A DNA stretch of 64,000 nt from Sulfurimonas gotlandica GD1 (GTDB lineage Bacteria > Campylobacterota > Campylobacteria > Campylobacterales > Sulfurimonadaceae), in NCBI RefSeq assembly GCF_000242915.1, contig NZ_AFRZ01000001.1, forward strand, positions 744,001 through 808,000, given 5' to 3'. The notes beneath the pieces are model-generated. The model ran no database searches, was not told where the DNA came from, and was given only the letters and a program-made list of their open reading frames with translations. Shown here piece after piece: positions 17,580 through 27,126 of the stretch; position 1 is the stretch's first letter; every line of letters begins with the position of its first letter. A program made the translations under genes and the position numbers.

Positions 17580-18872
17580 TTACTTACTCATTCTTACACG
17601 AACTGATTGCTCATGAGCAGTTAGTCCTTCAGTATTTGCTATAAGTGCACAAGCTTCGCCTATTTCATTTATAGCCTTATGAGAAAAAGAGATGATTGAA
17701 GTTTTTTTCATAAAGTTTTCAACTCCAAGTGGAGAGTAAAATTTAGCCGTACCGCCTGTTGGCAGAGTATGGTTTGGCCCAGCCACATAGTCGCCGATTG
17801 CTTCAGGAGTATTATGACCTAAAAAGATTGCACCGGCATGTTTAATCATTGGCAAAAGCTCAAAAGCATTGTCAGTTGCAACTTCTAAATGCTCAGGAGC
17901 AATATCATTCATAAGCTTTATAGCCTCATCCATATCCGATGTTACTATAATAGCTCCACGTTCTTCTATAGATTTTCTAGCAATCTCTTCACGTGGAAGT
18001 TTAATAAGCCAATTTTCGATCTCTACTCTCACCTCATCTGCAAGCTTCTGAGATGGAGTGATTAAGATAGAACTTGCCATCTCATCATGTTCAGCTTGAG
18101 ATAACATATCAACAGCTAAATGGTTGGCATTTGCACTATCATCAGCTAAAATACCTATCTCACTTGGCCCTGCGATCATATCGATATTCACATCACCAAA
18201 CACCATCTTTTTTGCAGTTGCAACAAATATATTTCCAGGTCCTGTAATTACATCAACCTTAGGGATAGTTTGTGTTCCATAAGCCATAGCAGCGATTGCG
18301 CTGGCACCACCAACCTTATAGACTTCACTTACACCACAAAGATGACATGCGGCAAGTAAAAGCTCATTTGGCTCGTTATCTGGCGTTGGAGTACACACTA
18401 CAATTTTTTCCACTCCTGCAACTTGAGCAGGGATAACATTCATTAAAAGTGAAGATGGATAAGCCGCCTTCCCACCAGGGATGTAAAGTCCTGCACTATC
18501 AACAGCGGTTACTTTTTGACCTAAGATAGTTCCATTCTCTTCTGTGTCAAACCAAGATTTTGGTTTTTGCTTCTCATGATAAACTTTTATTCTATCATAT
18601 GCCAAGTGCAAAGCAGCCTTTAGTTTTGAATCTATATTGTCATATGCTTTACTCATAGACTCTGTAGAAATCTTTAGATCTTCATCGCAAGAAGGTGTCC
18701 AATTGTCAAACTTTGAAATATGTTGCTTTAGAGCACTATTTTTATCAGTTTTTATCTCATTTATTATATTTGCCACAATAGCACTTACATGTGCTATATC
18801 CATTTTTCCTCTCTGTAAGAGCTCATTAAAGCTCTCAGCGAAATCTGGATTTTTCGTATCAGTAAATATCAT
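17580..18872 (-). CDS. hisD: Histidinol dehydrogenase
   Basis: Catalyses the last two steps of histidine synthesis, L-histidinol to histidine with NAD. The 430-residue protein is of family length, with GLYIPGGKAAYPSSLLMN near 130, the zinc-site segment SQAEHDEMASS (about 256-266), GPNHTLPTGG and the catalytic-region APEHLE. It is transcribed with the thioredoxin and aroK genes upstream (2 bp gap, then 8-bp overlap). Other his genes are elsewhere except hisC at 39602. A hairpin after its stop may end the transcript. Confidence 0.98.
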   Translation of the reverse strand: MIFTDTKNPDFAESFNELLQRGKMDIAHVSAIVANIINEIKTDKNSALKQHISKFDNWTPSCDEDLKISTESMSKAYDNIDSKLKAALHLAYDRIKVYHEKQKPKSWFDTEENGTILGQKVTAVDSAGLYIPGGKAAYPSSLLMNVIPAQVAGVEKIVVCTPTPDNEPNELLLAACHLCGVSEVYKVGGASAIAAMAYGTQTIPKVDVITGPGNIFVATAKKMVFGDVNIDMIAGPSEIGILADDSANANHLAVDMLSQAEHDEMASSILITPSQKLADEVRVEIENWLIKLPREEIARKSIEERGAIIVTSDMDEAIKLMNDIAPEHLEVATDNAFELLPMIKHAGAIFLGHNTPEAIGDYVAGPNHTLPTGGTAKFYSPLGVENFMKKTSIISFSHKAINEIGEACALIANTEGLTAHEQSVRVRMSK

Positions 18873-18874
18873 TA

Positions 18875-19300
18875 TTATTTTCCCGTTTTAGTAAAGCTGT
18901 CAAACTCTTCTTTAACTACTGCTAATGCTTTTAAAAAGTTTTCTGCATCTATAGCACCCATTATAGGCTGAAACATAGGTTCTCCGCTTGGTAGTAAAAA
19001 CCATATTGCCGGTGTACCTGGCTGATAGAGCTCTCTTGGCATGTAATCATTCTCATCACTGTATGCGATAATTGATACATAATCTCTGTTTAGAGCTTCT
19101 ACAACTCTTTTATCTTTCAACGTACCATTATCTAAAATCACACAAAATTTACATGTATGTCTTGATGAGATAAAAAGTACCGGTTTGCTAAACCTAGCAG
19201 CTTCTATTATGCCGGTATTATAGTCTTTAGCCCATTTGACTTCAGATGCCATTATTGTAGTAGCAACAAGTAGTGTTAAGTATATTAAAATTTTACGCAT
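18875..19300 (-). CDS. Exported thioredoxin-fold protein (CxxC)
   Basis: A 141-residue protein with a cleavable signal peptide (about 1-18, LVATTIMAS) and a thioredoxin-like domain with CKFC (Cys50, Cys53) in SSRHTCKFCVILD. A cis-proline-type GTPAIWFLLPSGEP follows (about 93). This resembles SoxW/DUF255-like periplasmic thioredoxins; the substrate is unknown. The gene lies between aroK (8-bp overlap) and hisD (2-bp gap), so it is cotranscribed with amino-acid biosynthesis genes for no obvious functional reason. Clear family, uncertain role. Confidence 0.8.
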   Translation of the reverse strand: MRKILIYLTLLVATTIMASEVKWAKDYNTGIIEAARFSKPVLFISSRHTCKFCVILDNGTLKDKRVVEALNRDYVSIIAYSDENDYMPRELYQPGTPAIWFLLPSGEPMFQPIMGAIDAENFLKALAVVKEEFDSFTKTGK

Positions 19301-19808
19301 ATTTTTTTACCTTTTTTAAAAGTTCTTTCGAGCACTCAAGTGCACTTTTTTTTGTAACATCTATAACTATATCAGCAAGAGCCAAATATTCTGGACGACG
19401 CTCTTTATAAAGCTCTTTTGCTTTTTCCAAATCATTTAAAAGTGGTCTTTTTTTAATTTTTCTCGCTGCATTTGGGTGAGTCTTTATTCTCTTAATTATT
19501 GCATCAAATGGTGAATCAAGAAGAACAACTGTGCCAATTTTTTTAAGACTTTTCTGCTTATAAAAACCACCACCTGTTGATATCAAAGTATTTTTCACAC
19601 TTGATTCAAGCCATCGTGCAACATTTAACTCAAGCTTTCTAAAATATGCTTCGCCATCTTCTTCAAATATTTCTTTAACTTTTTTGTTTTCCATACTCTC
19701 GATCAAGTCATCAGTATCTATGGCAATATAATCAGAGTGCTTGATTACTTCACGAGCAACGCTGCCCTTACCAACTCCCATAAATCCTATTAATATGATA
19801 TTTTTCAT
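19293..19808 (-). CDS. aroK: Shikimate kinase
   Basis: Phosphorylates shikimate with ATP in aromatic amino acid synthesis. From ATG 19808 (AAGGA 5 nt upstream; an in-frame TTG at 19811 is less likely) it is 171 residues. Walker A is GFMGVGKGS (residues 8-16), with Gly-Ser replacing the usual Ser-Thr after Lys; the shikimate-binding DTDD (about 32-35), ISTGGG (about 78) and the lid region KIKKRPLL with its arginine are present. First gene of the aroK-thioredoxin-hisD run. Confidence 0.95.
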   Translation of the reverse strand: MKNIILIGFMGVGKGSVAREVIKHSDYIAIDTDDLIESMENKKVKEIFEEDGEAYFRKLELNVARWLESSVKNTLISTGGGFYKQKSLKKIGTVVLLDSPFDAIIKRIKTHPNAARKIKKRPLLNDLEKAKELYKERRPEYLALADIVIDVTKKSALECSKELLKKVKKYA

Positions 19809-19826
19809 CAAAATCCTTAAGTAACG

Positions 19827-21116
19827 TTAAACTGTAGCAAATGCGCTCATGTCAAAATCAGGTTTAGTTTTTTTAATTTTTCTATATATTAAAACTGGCG
19901 CAATAACATTATATTGTAAAATTACCATACTAACAATAAAACTAACCGCAGAGATGCTGAGTAATATTGGAATATAAAATGCAAAAATAAAACCAATCAG
20001 AGATGCTATAAATAAAACAAACTGCGCTCTTGCTAAATTTTTGTTTATCATCTCATTCATCGTTGGAATAGTCATATAACCCATAGCATTTAAATGAAAC
20101 CAAACAAGAAACGGAATTATTTTGTAAAGCATACCAATCATAATAGAGAGTATAAATCCACCACCTAGCAGAATAGCAACCATAACTATATATTCATTTT
20201 TAAAATATTCGTCAAAAATCCAAAGAAAAGATCCAAGTGTTAAAGATATACTCGAGACTCTCCAATACCACACAGTAACATCACTAATAGGACGACGTCG
20301 GGCACTTAGCTTTCTCCACATTGTTGTAGCAAATGCCCAGAAGAAAAGTGCTATCCACGCCTTGCCGATAATCGCGTAAGATTCTTCATAAACATTCGCA
20401 TATAACCATATCACTAAACCTACACTAATAAGCAGTACTACTCTTTTTTTACAAAACTGCTTAAATCTAGGTGCTACATAAAACATTGGAAGAACTTGGA
20501 ATGTAACACCTATAATCAAGATGCCTCCAAAGCCAAAGACGCCCCATACACTGTGAACATTAGCAACCATATTTCTATAAGGTGCAAAATCAATGTCTAT
20601 ATACGTGTATAGTAGAAATAGCCCCATTAATACCGTAAAAGATGCAAATACAAGACTTACACTCATCGCTTTTACTGTTGGATTAAAATTTTGTACTTTT
20701 ACTACTGCCATGGCTATAACCACTATTATCATAGTAAAGCCAATACTTAATAAGATTAAAGCTACTGTGTTAGATAATGCGACATCATGCATTAGCCCAA
20801 ATAACATAAAAGCTGTACCGATAACTAAAAATATATATGAAATTTTTGTAACTAAATCAACTTTAGGAATTCTAACACCTGCTAAAACAGGTAGCATCTG
20901 AGTAAGTGATCCAAGCATTATAAAGCCTAAAAAGCCAATTGTTAATGCGTGAGTTATTACAATTGAGTCGAGCGAATATCTGCTCATCAAGATGCTAGCA
21001 TCGCTGAATAGGATTAAAAAACCAGCTATTATTGCAAATATTGGTGCAGTTAGATAAAACCTAAGAGGCGCTGATATTGGCGGAGCTTGATCAATCGATA
21101 AACCATTAAGTTCCAT
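19827..21116 (-). CDS. Polytopic membrane protein, NnrS/haem-copper-oxidase-like
   Basis: A 429-residue protein with about twelve membrane helices. Conserved histidines occur where haem-copper-oxidase-like folds hold ligands: THALTIGFLG (His56), NVHSVWGVFGFGG (about 188) and FLVWFHLN (about 341). This resembles NnrS-type or CcoN-like quinol/NO-related membrane proteins of denitrifiers. It lacks the full set of six metal-binding His of true oxidases as far as I can see, so electron transfer or gas sensing/binding rather than O2 reduction is likely. It is followed upstream in the transcript by a hemerythrin gene 17 bp away, which supports a link to O2 or NO. Function is inferred. Confidence 0.65.
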   Translation of the reverse strand: MELNGLSIDQAPPISAPLRFYLTAPIFAIIAGFLILFSDASILMSRYSLDSIVITHALTIGFLGFIMLGSLTQMLPVLAGVRIPKVDLVTKISYIFLVIGTAFMLFGLMHDVALSNTVALILLSIGFTMIIVVIAMAVVKVQNFNPTVKAMSVSLVFASFTVLMGLFLLYTYIDIDFAPYRNMVANVHSVWGVFGFGGILIIGVTFQVLPMFYVAPRFKQFCKKRVVLLISVGLVIWLYANVYEESYAIIGKAWIALFFWAFATTMWRKLSARRRPISDVTVWYWRVSSISLTLGSFLWIFDEYFKNEYIVMVAILLGGGFILSIMIGMLYKIIPFLVWFHLNAMGYMTIPTMNEMINKNLARAQFVLFIASLIGFIFAFYIPILLSISAVSFIVSMVILQYNVIAPVLIYRKIKKTKPDFDMSAFATV

Positions 21117-21133
21117 AGTTTACTCTCAAAATA

Positions 21134-21574
21134 TTACTCAACAATCATAGACTCCATCATATCCACAATTCTTGGTGATTCGGCACTTAAGTGCTGCTGA
21201 GCCATAGTGTAAAGCATCTGCTCTTCTTTCATATTATGCTGCTGCATTAAAATCATAAGAGTCTCTGAGAGTCCAAAAAATTTGTCTTTATTGTTGGCTT
21301 CTAAAGCTTCACCCATCTGTTTAACAAGACTTCTCATTTGAACATGTTCGTGTCTCATCATTGCTGTTGGACCTTCTGTCATACCAGTCTTTGTTTCAAA
21401 CTCTGCAAACATAACTCTCTCTTCCATTTGGAAGTGTCTTTCTGTTGCCTGTGCAAACTCTTCATAAGCTTCTTTTGCATCTGCCAAAGATGTGTTTGCT
21501 TTATCTTCCATCATTGCAAAAAAGTCATCGCATCTAGCATGATCTGCTGTTAAATATTCTTTAATTGTGCTCAT
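21134..21574 (-). CDS. Hemerythrin-domain protein
   Basis: A 146-residue four-helix protein with the di-iron ligands of hemerythrins: His12 in TADHARCDD, His47 and Glu51 in RHFQMEER, His75/His77 in MMRHEHVQM, and His113/Glu117 in QQHNMKEEQML. Such proteins bind O2 or NO or protect iron-sulfur and di-iron centres from nitrosative stress. It is 17 bp upstream of the haem-copper-oxidase-like membrane gene on the same strand, so the pair is probably coexpressed, fitting a respiration-linked gas-handling function. Confidence 0.9.
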   Translation of the reverse strand: MSTIKEYLTADHARCDDFFAMMEDKANTSLADAKEAYEEFAQATERHFQMEERVMFAEFETKTGMTEGPTAMMRHEHVQMRSLVKQMGEALEANNKDKFFGLSETLMILMQQHNMKEEQMLYTMAQQHLSAESPRIVDMMESMIVE

Positions 21575-21675
21575 TTTATATACCTTAGATTAAATAATTT
21601 TTGTATTATATAGAAATAATATAAAAATGGTATTATCATAAGTCAATCTAGAAATAATGAAAGATATGTAGTTAT

Positions 21676-21707
21676 TGATTACCCCGATTTAAATCAGGAT
21701 AATCAAA
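21676..21707. terminator. Hairpin below the small membrane-protein gene
   Basis: TTGATTA/TAATCAA (7 bp) encloses an inner GATTTAAATC palindrome. It lies 12 bp beyond the stop of the minus-strand gene at 21719 and about 100 bp before the hemerythrin start. No strong T-tract, so terminator status is tentative. Confidence 0.4.
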
Positions 21708-21718
21708 TGTGAATTTAT

Positions 21719-22141
21719 TTATGAGAATAAATATCTTGTTAAAAATGCGAGGCATGAAGCCCCAATATGAGGTACTCCATATAAGAATGTTGCAAAAACC
21801 GTAATTAGCAAACTTCTTTTAAACTTCAATACAAAAATAATCGAAGAACCTATAAATGTTGTTAAAAATATATATAACAATGCTTCAACAAGACCATATT
21901 CAGGGCTATACCCAGCAATAGCTACTGCTAGTGATATCACATAACTAGAAGCAAAAAAGTAAGCCACATTTTTTGATGTGTCGTATCTTATAAAGCTCTC
22001 GCCTAAATCACAATCTTTTACAACTACTTCCCCATTTGCAATACTCTGCTTTTTTGCCTTAATCGCTAAACTTTCAAAAAACAAAAAAGCACTCAGTGAT
22101 AAAACAACACCCGCTATGATTAATATTGGTAATGATTCCAT
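21719..22141 (-). CDS. Small four-helix membrane protein of unknown function
   Basis: Start placed at ATG 22141 (MESLPILIIAGVV) because GGAGG lies 6 nt before it; a longer frame from 22186 lacks a ribosome-binding site. The 140-residue product has an N-terminal helix (about 3-22), a short charged loop with KAKKQSIANGEVVVKDCDLGE, and three further helices. It has no motif I recognise. It is divergent from ctpA across 206 bp. A real gene by its strong ribosome-binding site and membrane pattern. Confidence 0.75.
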   Translation of the reverse strand: MESLPILIIAGVVLSLSAFLFFESLAIKAKKQSIANGEVVVKDCDLGESFIRYDTSKNVAYFFASSYVISLAVAIAGYSPEYGLVEALLYIFLTTFIGSSIIFVLKFKRSLLITVFATFLYGVPHIGASCLAFLTRYLFS

Positions 22142-22289
22142 TTTTTCCTCCGTATTACTTTTAAAGTACTTAAATTGTAACGTCATATTTACACTCGTAT
22201 ATTAATTTAATATATTAGATTATTTTATGAATACAAACTTAATAATATTTTCTTATCTCTAGCTTCAAAAAATATTTGCTTTCTTTCAT

Positions 22290-22318
22290 TTGTTATTTAA
22301 ACAGCTTTTTACTATAAT
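22290..22318 (+). promoter_or_regulatory. Promoter of the ctpA-purCSQ-crcB transcript
   Basis: TTGTTA (22290-22295), 17-bp spacer, TATAAT (22313-22318), 30 bp before the ctpA ATG, which has AGGAA as ribosome-binding site. Confidence 0.7.
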
Positions 22319-22347
22319 ATCTCTCTTTAAATATAATAGGAATAAAT

Positions 22348-23679
22348 ATGAAAAATAAAAAATATATAACTCTAGGTTTTGCTTCTGTTACAATCGCAAT
22401 ATCTATCCTTTTTTCTGCAAATCTTTTTGCAAAAGCTACAGAGAACACAGAAAAAGAGGCTTCTAGATTAGAAGCTCTTGCAAAGTTCACAAAGGTTATT
22501 AGCATTGTTGAACAATACAATGTAGATGACATAACTATTGAAGAACTAATGGACAAAGCTCTTCAAGGCATGATGGGAAATCTTGATGCTCACTCCAATT
22601 TTCTTACTCAAAAAGATTATAAAAAACTAAAAGTTCAGACTGATGGTGAGTTTGGCGGACTTGGAATTACTGTTGGCATCAGAGATGGTGCACTTACAGT
22701 TATTGCTCCAATTGAAGGAACTCCTGCTGATAAAGCTGGTCTAAAGTCAGGCGATATTATCCTGAAAATCAATGAAAAATCAACTCTTAATATGACGATA
22801 GATGAAGCAGTAGCAATAATGAGAGGAAAAGTTGGTGATCCTATTGAAATTACAATTGTTCGTAAGGGAGAAGCTAAGCCACTTCCTATTAGCATCGTTA
22901 GAGGTGTTATAACAATTGAGTCTGTTTATGCAAAGACTATTGGCAAAGATATTTTATATGTCCGTGTAACTAGCTTTGATAAAAAAGTTGTTGAAGATGT
23001 AATGAAGGCTATCAATAAAAAGAAAGCAATGATAAAGGGAATTGTTCTTGATTTAAGAAATAATCCTGGAGGTTTGTTAGATCAAGCTGTTGGACTTGTG
23101 GATCTGTTTGTAGATGAAGGTCAGATAGTTTCTCAAAAAGGTCGCAATAAATCTGATGATCAAGTATACAGTGCTAAAAAAAGCAATACAGTTACAAATG
23201 TACCTCTAGTGGTTTTAGTTAACGGCGGAAGTGCATCTGCTTCTGAGATTGTAAGTGGAGCTCTTCAAGATCACAAACGTGGTGTAATTCTAGGTGAAAA
23301 TACTTTTGGCAAAGGCAGTGTTCAAGTCGTCCTTCCTATTACGCAAAAAGAGGCTATCAAACTTACTATTGCTAGATACTACCTTCCAAGCGGAAGAACA
23401 ATTCAAGCTGTAGGTGTTAAACCTGATATTGAAGTTCAGCCTGGAGAAGTAAAGAAACAAGAGGATGGATTTTCAATAAAAGAGGCTGATCTTAAGAAGC
23501 ATCTAGAAGAAGAGTTAGATAAAGCTAACGGTGATGCTAAAGATAAAGATAAAAAGTCTAAAAAAGCTGAAGAAGATAAGAGTAAAAAAGATATAATTAC
23601 GCAAGAACAATTATATAAAGATATTCAACTAAAAGAATCAGTTGATATCATAAAAGCATTAATAATCGTAAAAGGATAA
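22348..23679 (+). CDS. ctpA: C-terminal processing peptidase CtpA/Prc (S41)
   Basis: A 443-residue periplasmic serine peptidase. An N-terminal signal or anchor (about 6-25) is followed by a PDZ domain (about 95-180, GGLGITVG...[19 protein letters not shown]) and the S41 catalytic domain with the Ser of GGSASASE (295-300) and Lys322 in TFGKGSVQ, forming the Ser-Lys dyad. The tail (about 385-443) is Lys-rich. It is the first gene of a run with the purine genes, 8 bp before purC, an arrangement I also expect in related Campylobacterota. Confidence 0.96.
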   Translation: MKNKKYITLGFASVTIAISILFSANLFAKATENTEKEASRLEALAKFTKVISIVEQYNVDDITIEELMDKALQGMMGNLDAHSNFLTQKDYKKLKVQTDGEFGGLGITVGIRDGALTVIAPIEGTPADKAGLKSGDIILKINEKSTLNMTIDEAVAIMRGKVGDPIEITIVRKGEAKPLPISIVRGVITIESVYAKTIGKDILYVRVTSFDKKVVEDVMKAINKKKAMIKGIVLDLRNNPGGLLDQAVGLVDLFVDEGQIVSQKGRNKSDDQVYSAKKSNTVTNVPLVVLVNGGSASASEIVSGALQDHKRGVILGENTFGKGSVQVVLPITQKEAIKLTIARYYLPSGRTIQAVGVKPDIEVQPGEVKKQEDGFSIKEADLKKHLEEELDKANGDAKDKDKKSKKAEEDKSKKDIITQEQLYKDIQLKESVDIIKALIIVKG

Positions 23680-23687
23680 AGACTAGA

Positions 23688-24401
23688 ATGGAAAAAAGAG
23701 CACTACTGTACGAAGGCAAAGCTAAAAAACTATTTTTGACTGATGATGAGAACCTTGTAATCTCAGAGTTTAAAGATGATTTAACAGCATTTAATGGTGA
23801 GAAAAAATCAAGTGAAGCAGGTAAAGGCGCACTAAATAATAAAATCTCTACTGAGCTATTTAAACTTTTAGAAGCAAACGGAATACAAACTCACTTTGTT
23901 GAGATGTTAGATGATAATCACATGCTTCACAAAAAAGTTGATGTAATTTTAATCGAAGTTATCGTTCGTAATATTGCAACTGGCAGCTTAAGCCGTAACC
24001 TTGGTATTGAAGATGGTAAAGTTCTTCCTTTTACTCTAGTTGAATTTGATTATAAAGATGATGCTTTAGGCGATCCTAAATTAAATGACCAGCATGCACT
24101 AATATTAGGCTTAGTTGACTACCAAGATGAGCTAGACAAGCTTCGTAGAATGGCAAGACAGATTAATGATATTCTACGTCCTTACTTTTTTGAAAAAGGT
24201 CTTAATCTTGTTGACTTTAAATTAGAGTTTGGAAAAGATAGCAGTGGAAATATCATCCTAATAGATGAGATTTCTCCTGATAATTGTCGTTTTTGGGATG
24301 TAGAGAGTGGCGAAAAGATGGATAAAGATAGATTTCGTCAAGGTCTGGGTGGATTAACAGTAGCTTACGAGCAAGTATTAAATAGAATATTAGGAAAATA
24401 G
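23688..24401 (+). CDS. purC: Phosphoribosylaminoimidazole-succinocarboxamide synthase
   Basis: ATP-dependent joining of aspartate to CAIR in purine synthesis. The 237-residue protein is of usual bacterial length with [11 protein letters not shown] at the start, [32 protein letters not shown] (about 88-104) and [12 protein letters not shown] (about 190). purS starts 3 bp downstream, and purS-purQ share a base at their junction, so purC, purS and purQ form a tight translationally coupled set; purL is not in the window. Confidence 0.98.
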   Translation: MEKRALLYEGKAKKLFLTDDENLVISEFKDDLTAFNGEKKSSEAGKGALNNKISTELFKLLEANGIQTHFVEMLDDNHMLHKKVDVILIEVIVRNIATGSLSRNLGIEDGKVLPFTLVEFDYKDDALGDPKLNDQHALILGLVDYQDELDKLRRMARQINDILRPYFFEKGLNLVDFKLEFGKDSSGNIILIDEISPDNCRFWDVESGEKMDKDRFRQGLGGLTVAYEQVLNRILGK

Positions 24402-24403
24402 TA

Positions 24404-24646
24404 ATGATAAAAGCAATAGTAAATGTATCTCTAAAAGCGGGTGTTTTAGATTCTCAAGGTAAAGCTGTGCACCATGCTCTTGATTCTCTTCACTTCAGTG
24501 GTGTTAGTAATGTTCGCGTCGGTAAACAAATCATATTAGAGCTAGATACAGAAGATAAAACAACAGCTATGGCTGATGTAACTAAAATGTGTGAAGAGCT
24601 TTTAGCTAACACTGTAATTGAAGATTACGAGATAGAGCTAGTTTAA
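24404..24646 (+). CDS. purS: FGAM synthase subunit PurS
   Basis: An 80-residue small subunit that bridges PurL and the glutaminase PurQ in phosphoribosylformylglycinamidine synthase. VNVSLKAGVLDSQGKAV and the C-terminal LLANTVIEDYEIEL are characteristic. Position between purC and purQ confirms identity. Its stop overlaps the purQ ATG (TAATG). Confidence 0.96.
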   Translation: MIKAIVNVSLKAGVLDSQGKAVHHALDSLHFSGVSNVRVGKQIILELDTEDKTTAMADVTKMCEELLANTVIEDYEIELV

Positions 24647-25320
24647 TGAAAGTATCTATCCTTCAATTCCCAGGAACTAACTGTGAATATGACACGCAAC
24701 ATGCTTTTGAAGACTTAGGCGCTACAACAGAAATAGTTTGGCATAAATCTAAGTCAATTCCAAGTGATACTGACCTTTTAGTAGTTGCTGGCGGTTTCTC
24801 TTATGGTGACTACTTAAGAAGTGGTGCTATTGCTAGATTTTCTCCTGTCATGAAAGCAGTAGAAGCTTATGCAAGCAATGGTGGGAAAGTTCTTGGCATC
24901 TGCAACGGTTTCCAAGTATTGACTGAAGCTGGATTACTGCCAGGTGCTCTAAAGAGAAATGAAAGTCTTCACTTCTTATCTAAGCATCACCACCTCAAAG
25001 TTATAAATAACGATAATGTATTCCTAGAAAAACTAAGCAACAACGATGTTGTGAATATTCCTATCGCTCATCACGATGGAAATTATTTCATAGATGCTGA
25101 TGGATTAAAAGAGTTAGAAGAGAACAATCAAATTCTTCTGAAATATACAGATGCTAACGGTGAGATACTAAACCCTAACGGTAGTGTTGATTCAATTGCA
25201 GGAGTATGTAACAAAGAAAAAAATGTATTTGGTCTTATGCCTCACCCTGAACGTGCAATGGAACTACTTCTTGGAAGTGATGATGGCGTTAAAATGCTTC
25301 AAGGATTTTTAGAAGCGTGA
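24646..25320 (+). CDS. purQ: FGAM synthase glutaminase subunit PurQ
   Basis: Class I glutamine amidotransferase (224 residues) that feeds ammonia to PurL. The nucleophile Cys86 is in GICNGFQVL; the His-Glu pair is in MPHPERAME (about 199-205). The SYGDYLRSGAIARFS oxyanion region is present. The stop overlaps the GTG start of the next gene by four bases, so purine genes are coupled to an unrelated envelope gene. Confidence 0.97.
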   Translation: MKVSILQFPGTNCEYDTQHAFEDLGATTEIVWHKSKSIPSDTDLLVVAGGFSYGDYLRSGAIARFSPVMKAVEAYASNGGKVLGICNGFQVLTEAGLLPGALKRNESLHFLSKHHHLKVINNDNVFLEKLSNNDVVNIPIAHHDGNYFIDADGLKELEENNQILLKYTDANGEILNPNGSVDSIAGVCNKEKNVFGLMPHPERAMELLLGSDDGVKMLQGFLEA

Positions 25321-26450
25321 TTCGTCTACTTCTTTTAGGGTTGTTATTTTTAACAACTCTAAGCTCAAACGAAACTACTATCATTAATGATAAGAATGTG
25401 ACTTATGACTCACCTAAAACAAATCAAATAATTTCTGCAGCAAACTCACAAAAAGTTTTATATCTTAATTTTGAAAAAACTCCAGATAGAGTTATAAAAG
25501 GGGAAATATTTCCAGTAACTATTAAGACTCTTTCAACCATACAAAGCTTTATAGATATCACTTACGAACTTAAAAACCATCAGGGTCTAAAAGTTTTAAA
25601 TGAGATTCCATATAGAGTAGAAGATTCTAAATACTACCATGATACTTTTTACTTTTTAACAACTTCCAGCAGTGCTATGCTACCTGATTTTACTGCAACT
25701 TTACATGACTATAACAACACGATGCACAAAGATACTACTTTAGTTGGTAAAAGTCTAAATGTAGTAACACTAAATCCTAAAAAGAATTTCTCAAATATAG
25801 TAGCAAACTCTTTTGAACTATTGGAATATAAGACTTCTTCTTACGATGACCAGCACAATATTGTAGTTTTTGCAGCAACTGCAACAAACTGTGACATAAG
25901 TGCATTTAATCTTCAAAATGTTTATAAACAAGGTGTAGAATCAATAACTGAATCTCATTTTGACTCTAAAATAGTTTATTATGCAGTTATAAATAAAGAA
26001 ATACAAAACTTCACATTCACATACTTTAACTTAGAAAAAAACAAATTTTTACGTCTAGATATTCCAATCATAGTAATTGATGACAGTGTTACAACTCAGA
26101 CTGATCTTAAACCAATAGATCAATCTCGAGAGAGGCTCAAAATGACTATTGCGGGTGCAGTAGCTCTTGTGGCTTTTATATTTATACTATTGAGAAGAAA
26201 GTATATATACTTAATATTTATAATTATTCCATTGGCTTACATAGCATATCTTGGGATACCATCTAAGGAAGTTTGTATAAAAGTCGGCTCAAATATCTAT
26301 CTACTTCCAGTTAATAATGGAACAATATTTGAAAGAACTAACAGTGTTTATCACTTACAAAAAGAGGGAAGTGTGAAAGAGTTTGTGAAAGTAAAACTAA
26401 AAAATGAAAAAATAGGTTGGGTAAAAAATGAAGATATTTGCGCGTATTAG
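25317..26450 (+). CDS. Exported/membrane protein with C-terminal SH3-like domain, unknown function
   Basis: Starts with GTG at 25317 overlapping purQ. The 377-residue protein has a signal peptide (about 1-16), a large periplasmic beta-rich region (about 40-255) with a look of BatD-type Ig-like domains, two closely spaced membrane helices (about 277-312) and a C-terminal segment (about 318-377: KVGSNIYLLPV...IGWVKNEDICAY) like a bacterial SH3 domain that would bind the cell wall. I do not recognise a specific family. The 3' end overlaps plsC by 23 bp. Possible envelope-integrity role, from architecture only. Confidence 0.7.
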   Translation: MIRLLLLGLLFLTTLSSNETTIINDKNVTYDSPKTNQIISAANSQKVLYLNFEKTPDRVIKGEIFPVTIKTLSTIQSFIDITYELKNHQGLKVLNEIPYRVEDSKYYHDTFYFLTTSSSAMLPDFTATLHDYNNTMHKDTTLVGKSLNVVTLNPKKNFSNIVANSFELLEYKTSSYDDQHNIVVFAATATNCDISAFNLQNVYKQGVESITESHFDSKIVYYAVINKEIQNFTFTYFNLEKNKFLRLDIPIIVIDDSVTTQTDLKPIDQSRERLKMTIAGAVALVAFIFILLRRKYIYLIFIIIPLAYIAYLGIPSKEVCIKVGSNIYLLPVNNGTIFERTNSVYHLQKEGSVKEFVKVKLKNEKIGWVKNEDICAY

Positions 26451-27126
26451 TTGGCTTTTTGCAACAATAGTAATTTTTTCTTCTTTAACACTAATGATAG
26501 TGCTATATTATCTTGTTCCAAGACCATATTCAAGAAAAATATCAGCTTGGATTATTAGACTTACAACCTTTTTTTCAGTAGATATAAAAGGTAAAGAAGA
26601 TCCAAAAGCTCAAATGTTTTTGCTAAATCATCAGAGTGATTTAGACATTGCGATTATGGAAACAATTACTAAAAAAGATTTAACTTGGGTTGCGAAAAAA
26701 GAGCTCTTTGCAATACCTTTCTTTGGATTAGCACTAAGGCTTCCTGAGGATATAGCTGTCGAGAGAGAGAGTAAAACTTCACTTCTTAAACTTCTTAAAG
26801 ATGCAAAAAACAGACTTGATAAAGATAGAATTATCACGATGTTTCCAGAAGGTACTCGCTCTTCAAAAGGTAAGATGCTACCATTTAAATCTGGTGCCAA
26901 AATGGTCGCAGACAAGTTTAAACTTCATGTACAGCCTATTGTTTTAATACAAACTGCCAAGTACTATAATGTTAAAGAGTTTTACTATAAACCAGGTCGA
27001 ATAAAAGTAATTTATATGGACTCTTTTGTAGCTGATAGAAGCGACAAAGATTGGTTAAACGATTTAAGAGTTAAGATGCAAAAGGTATATGATGATGAGT
27101 TGGCAAACAATACTAGCAATAGGTAG
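26428..27126 (+). CDS. plsC: 1-acyl-sn-glycerol-3-phosphate acyltransferase
   Basis: Converts lysophosphatidic acid to phosphatidic acid at the inner membrane. The 232-residue protein has an N-terminal membrane helix (about 8-30), the catalytic HX4D motif NHQSDLD (His68, Asp73), a VAKKELFAIPFFG block and the substrate-binding FPEGTRSSKG (about 140). It overlaps the upstream unknown gene by 23 bp and the downstream crcB by 38 bp, an unusually compact arrangement that suggests coupled translation. Confidence 0.95.
   Translation: MKIFARISWLFATIVIFSSLTLMIVLYYLVPRPYSRKISAWIIRLTTFFSVDIKGKEDPKAQMFLLNHQSDLDIAIMETITKKDLTWVAKKELFAIPFFGLALRLPEDIAVERESKTSLLKLLKDAKNRLDKDRIITMFPEGTRSSKGKMLPFKSGAKMVADKFKLHVQPIVLIQTAKYYNVKEFYYKPGRIKVIYMDSFVADRSDKDWLNDLRVKMQKVYDDELANNTSNR

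Noticed and set aside
27050-27089. Fluoride riboswitch before crcB
   Set aside because: crcB starts inside plsC and the overlapped sequence is coding; no riboswitch-like structure.
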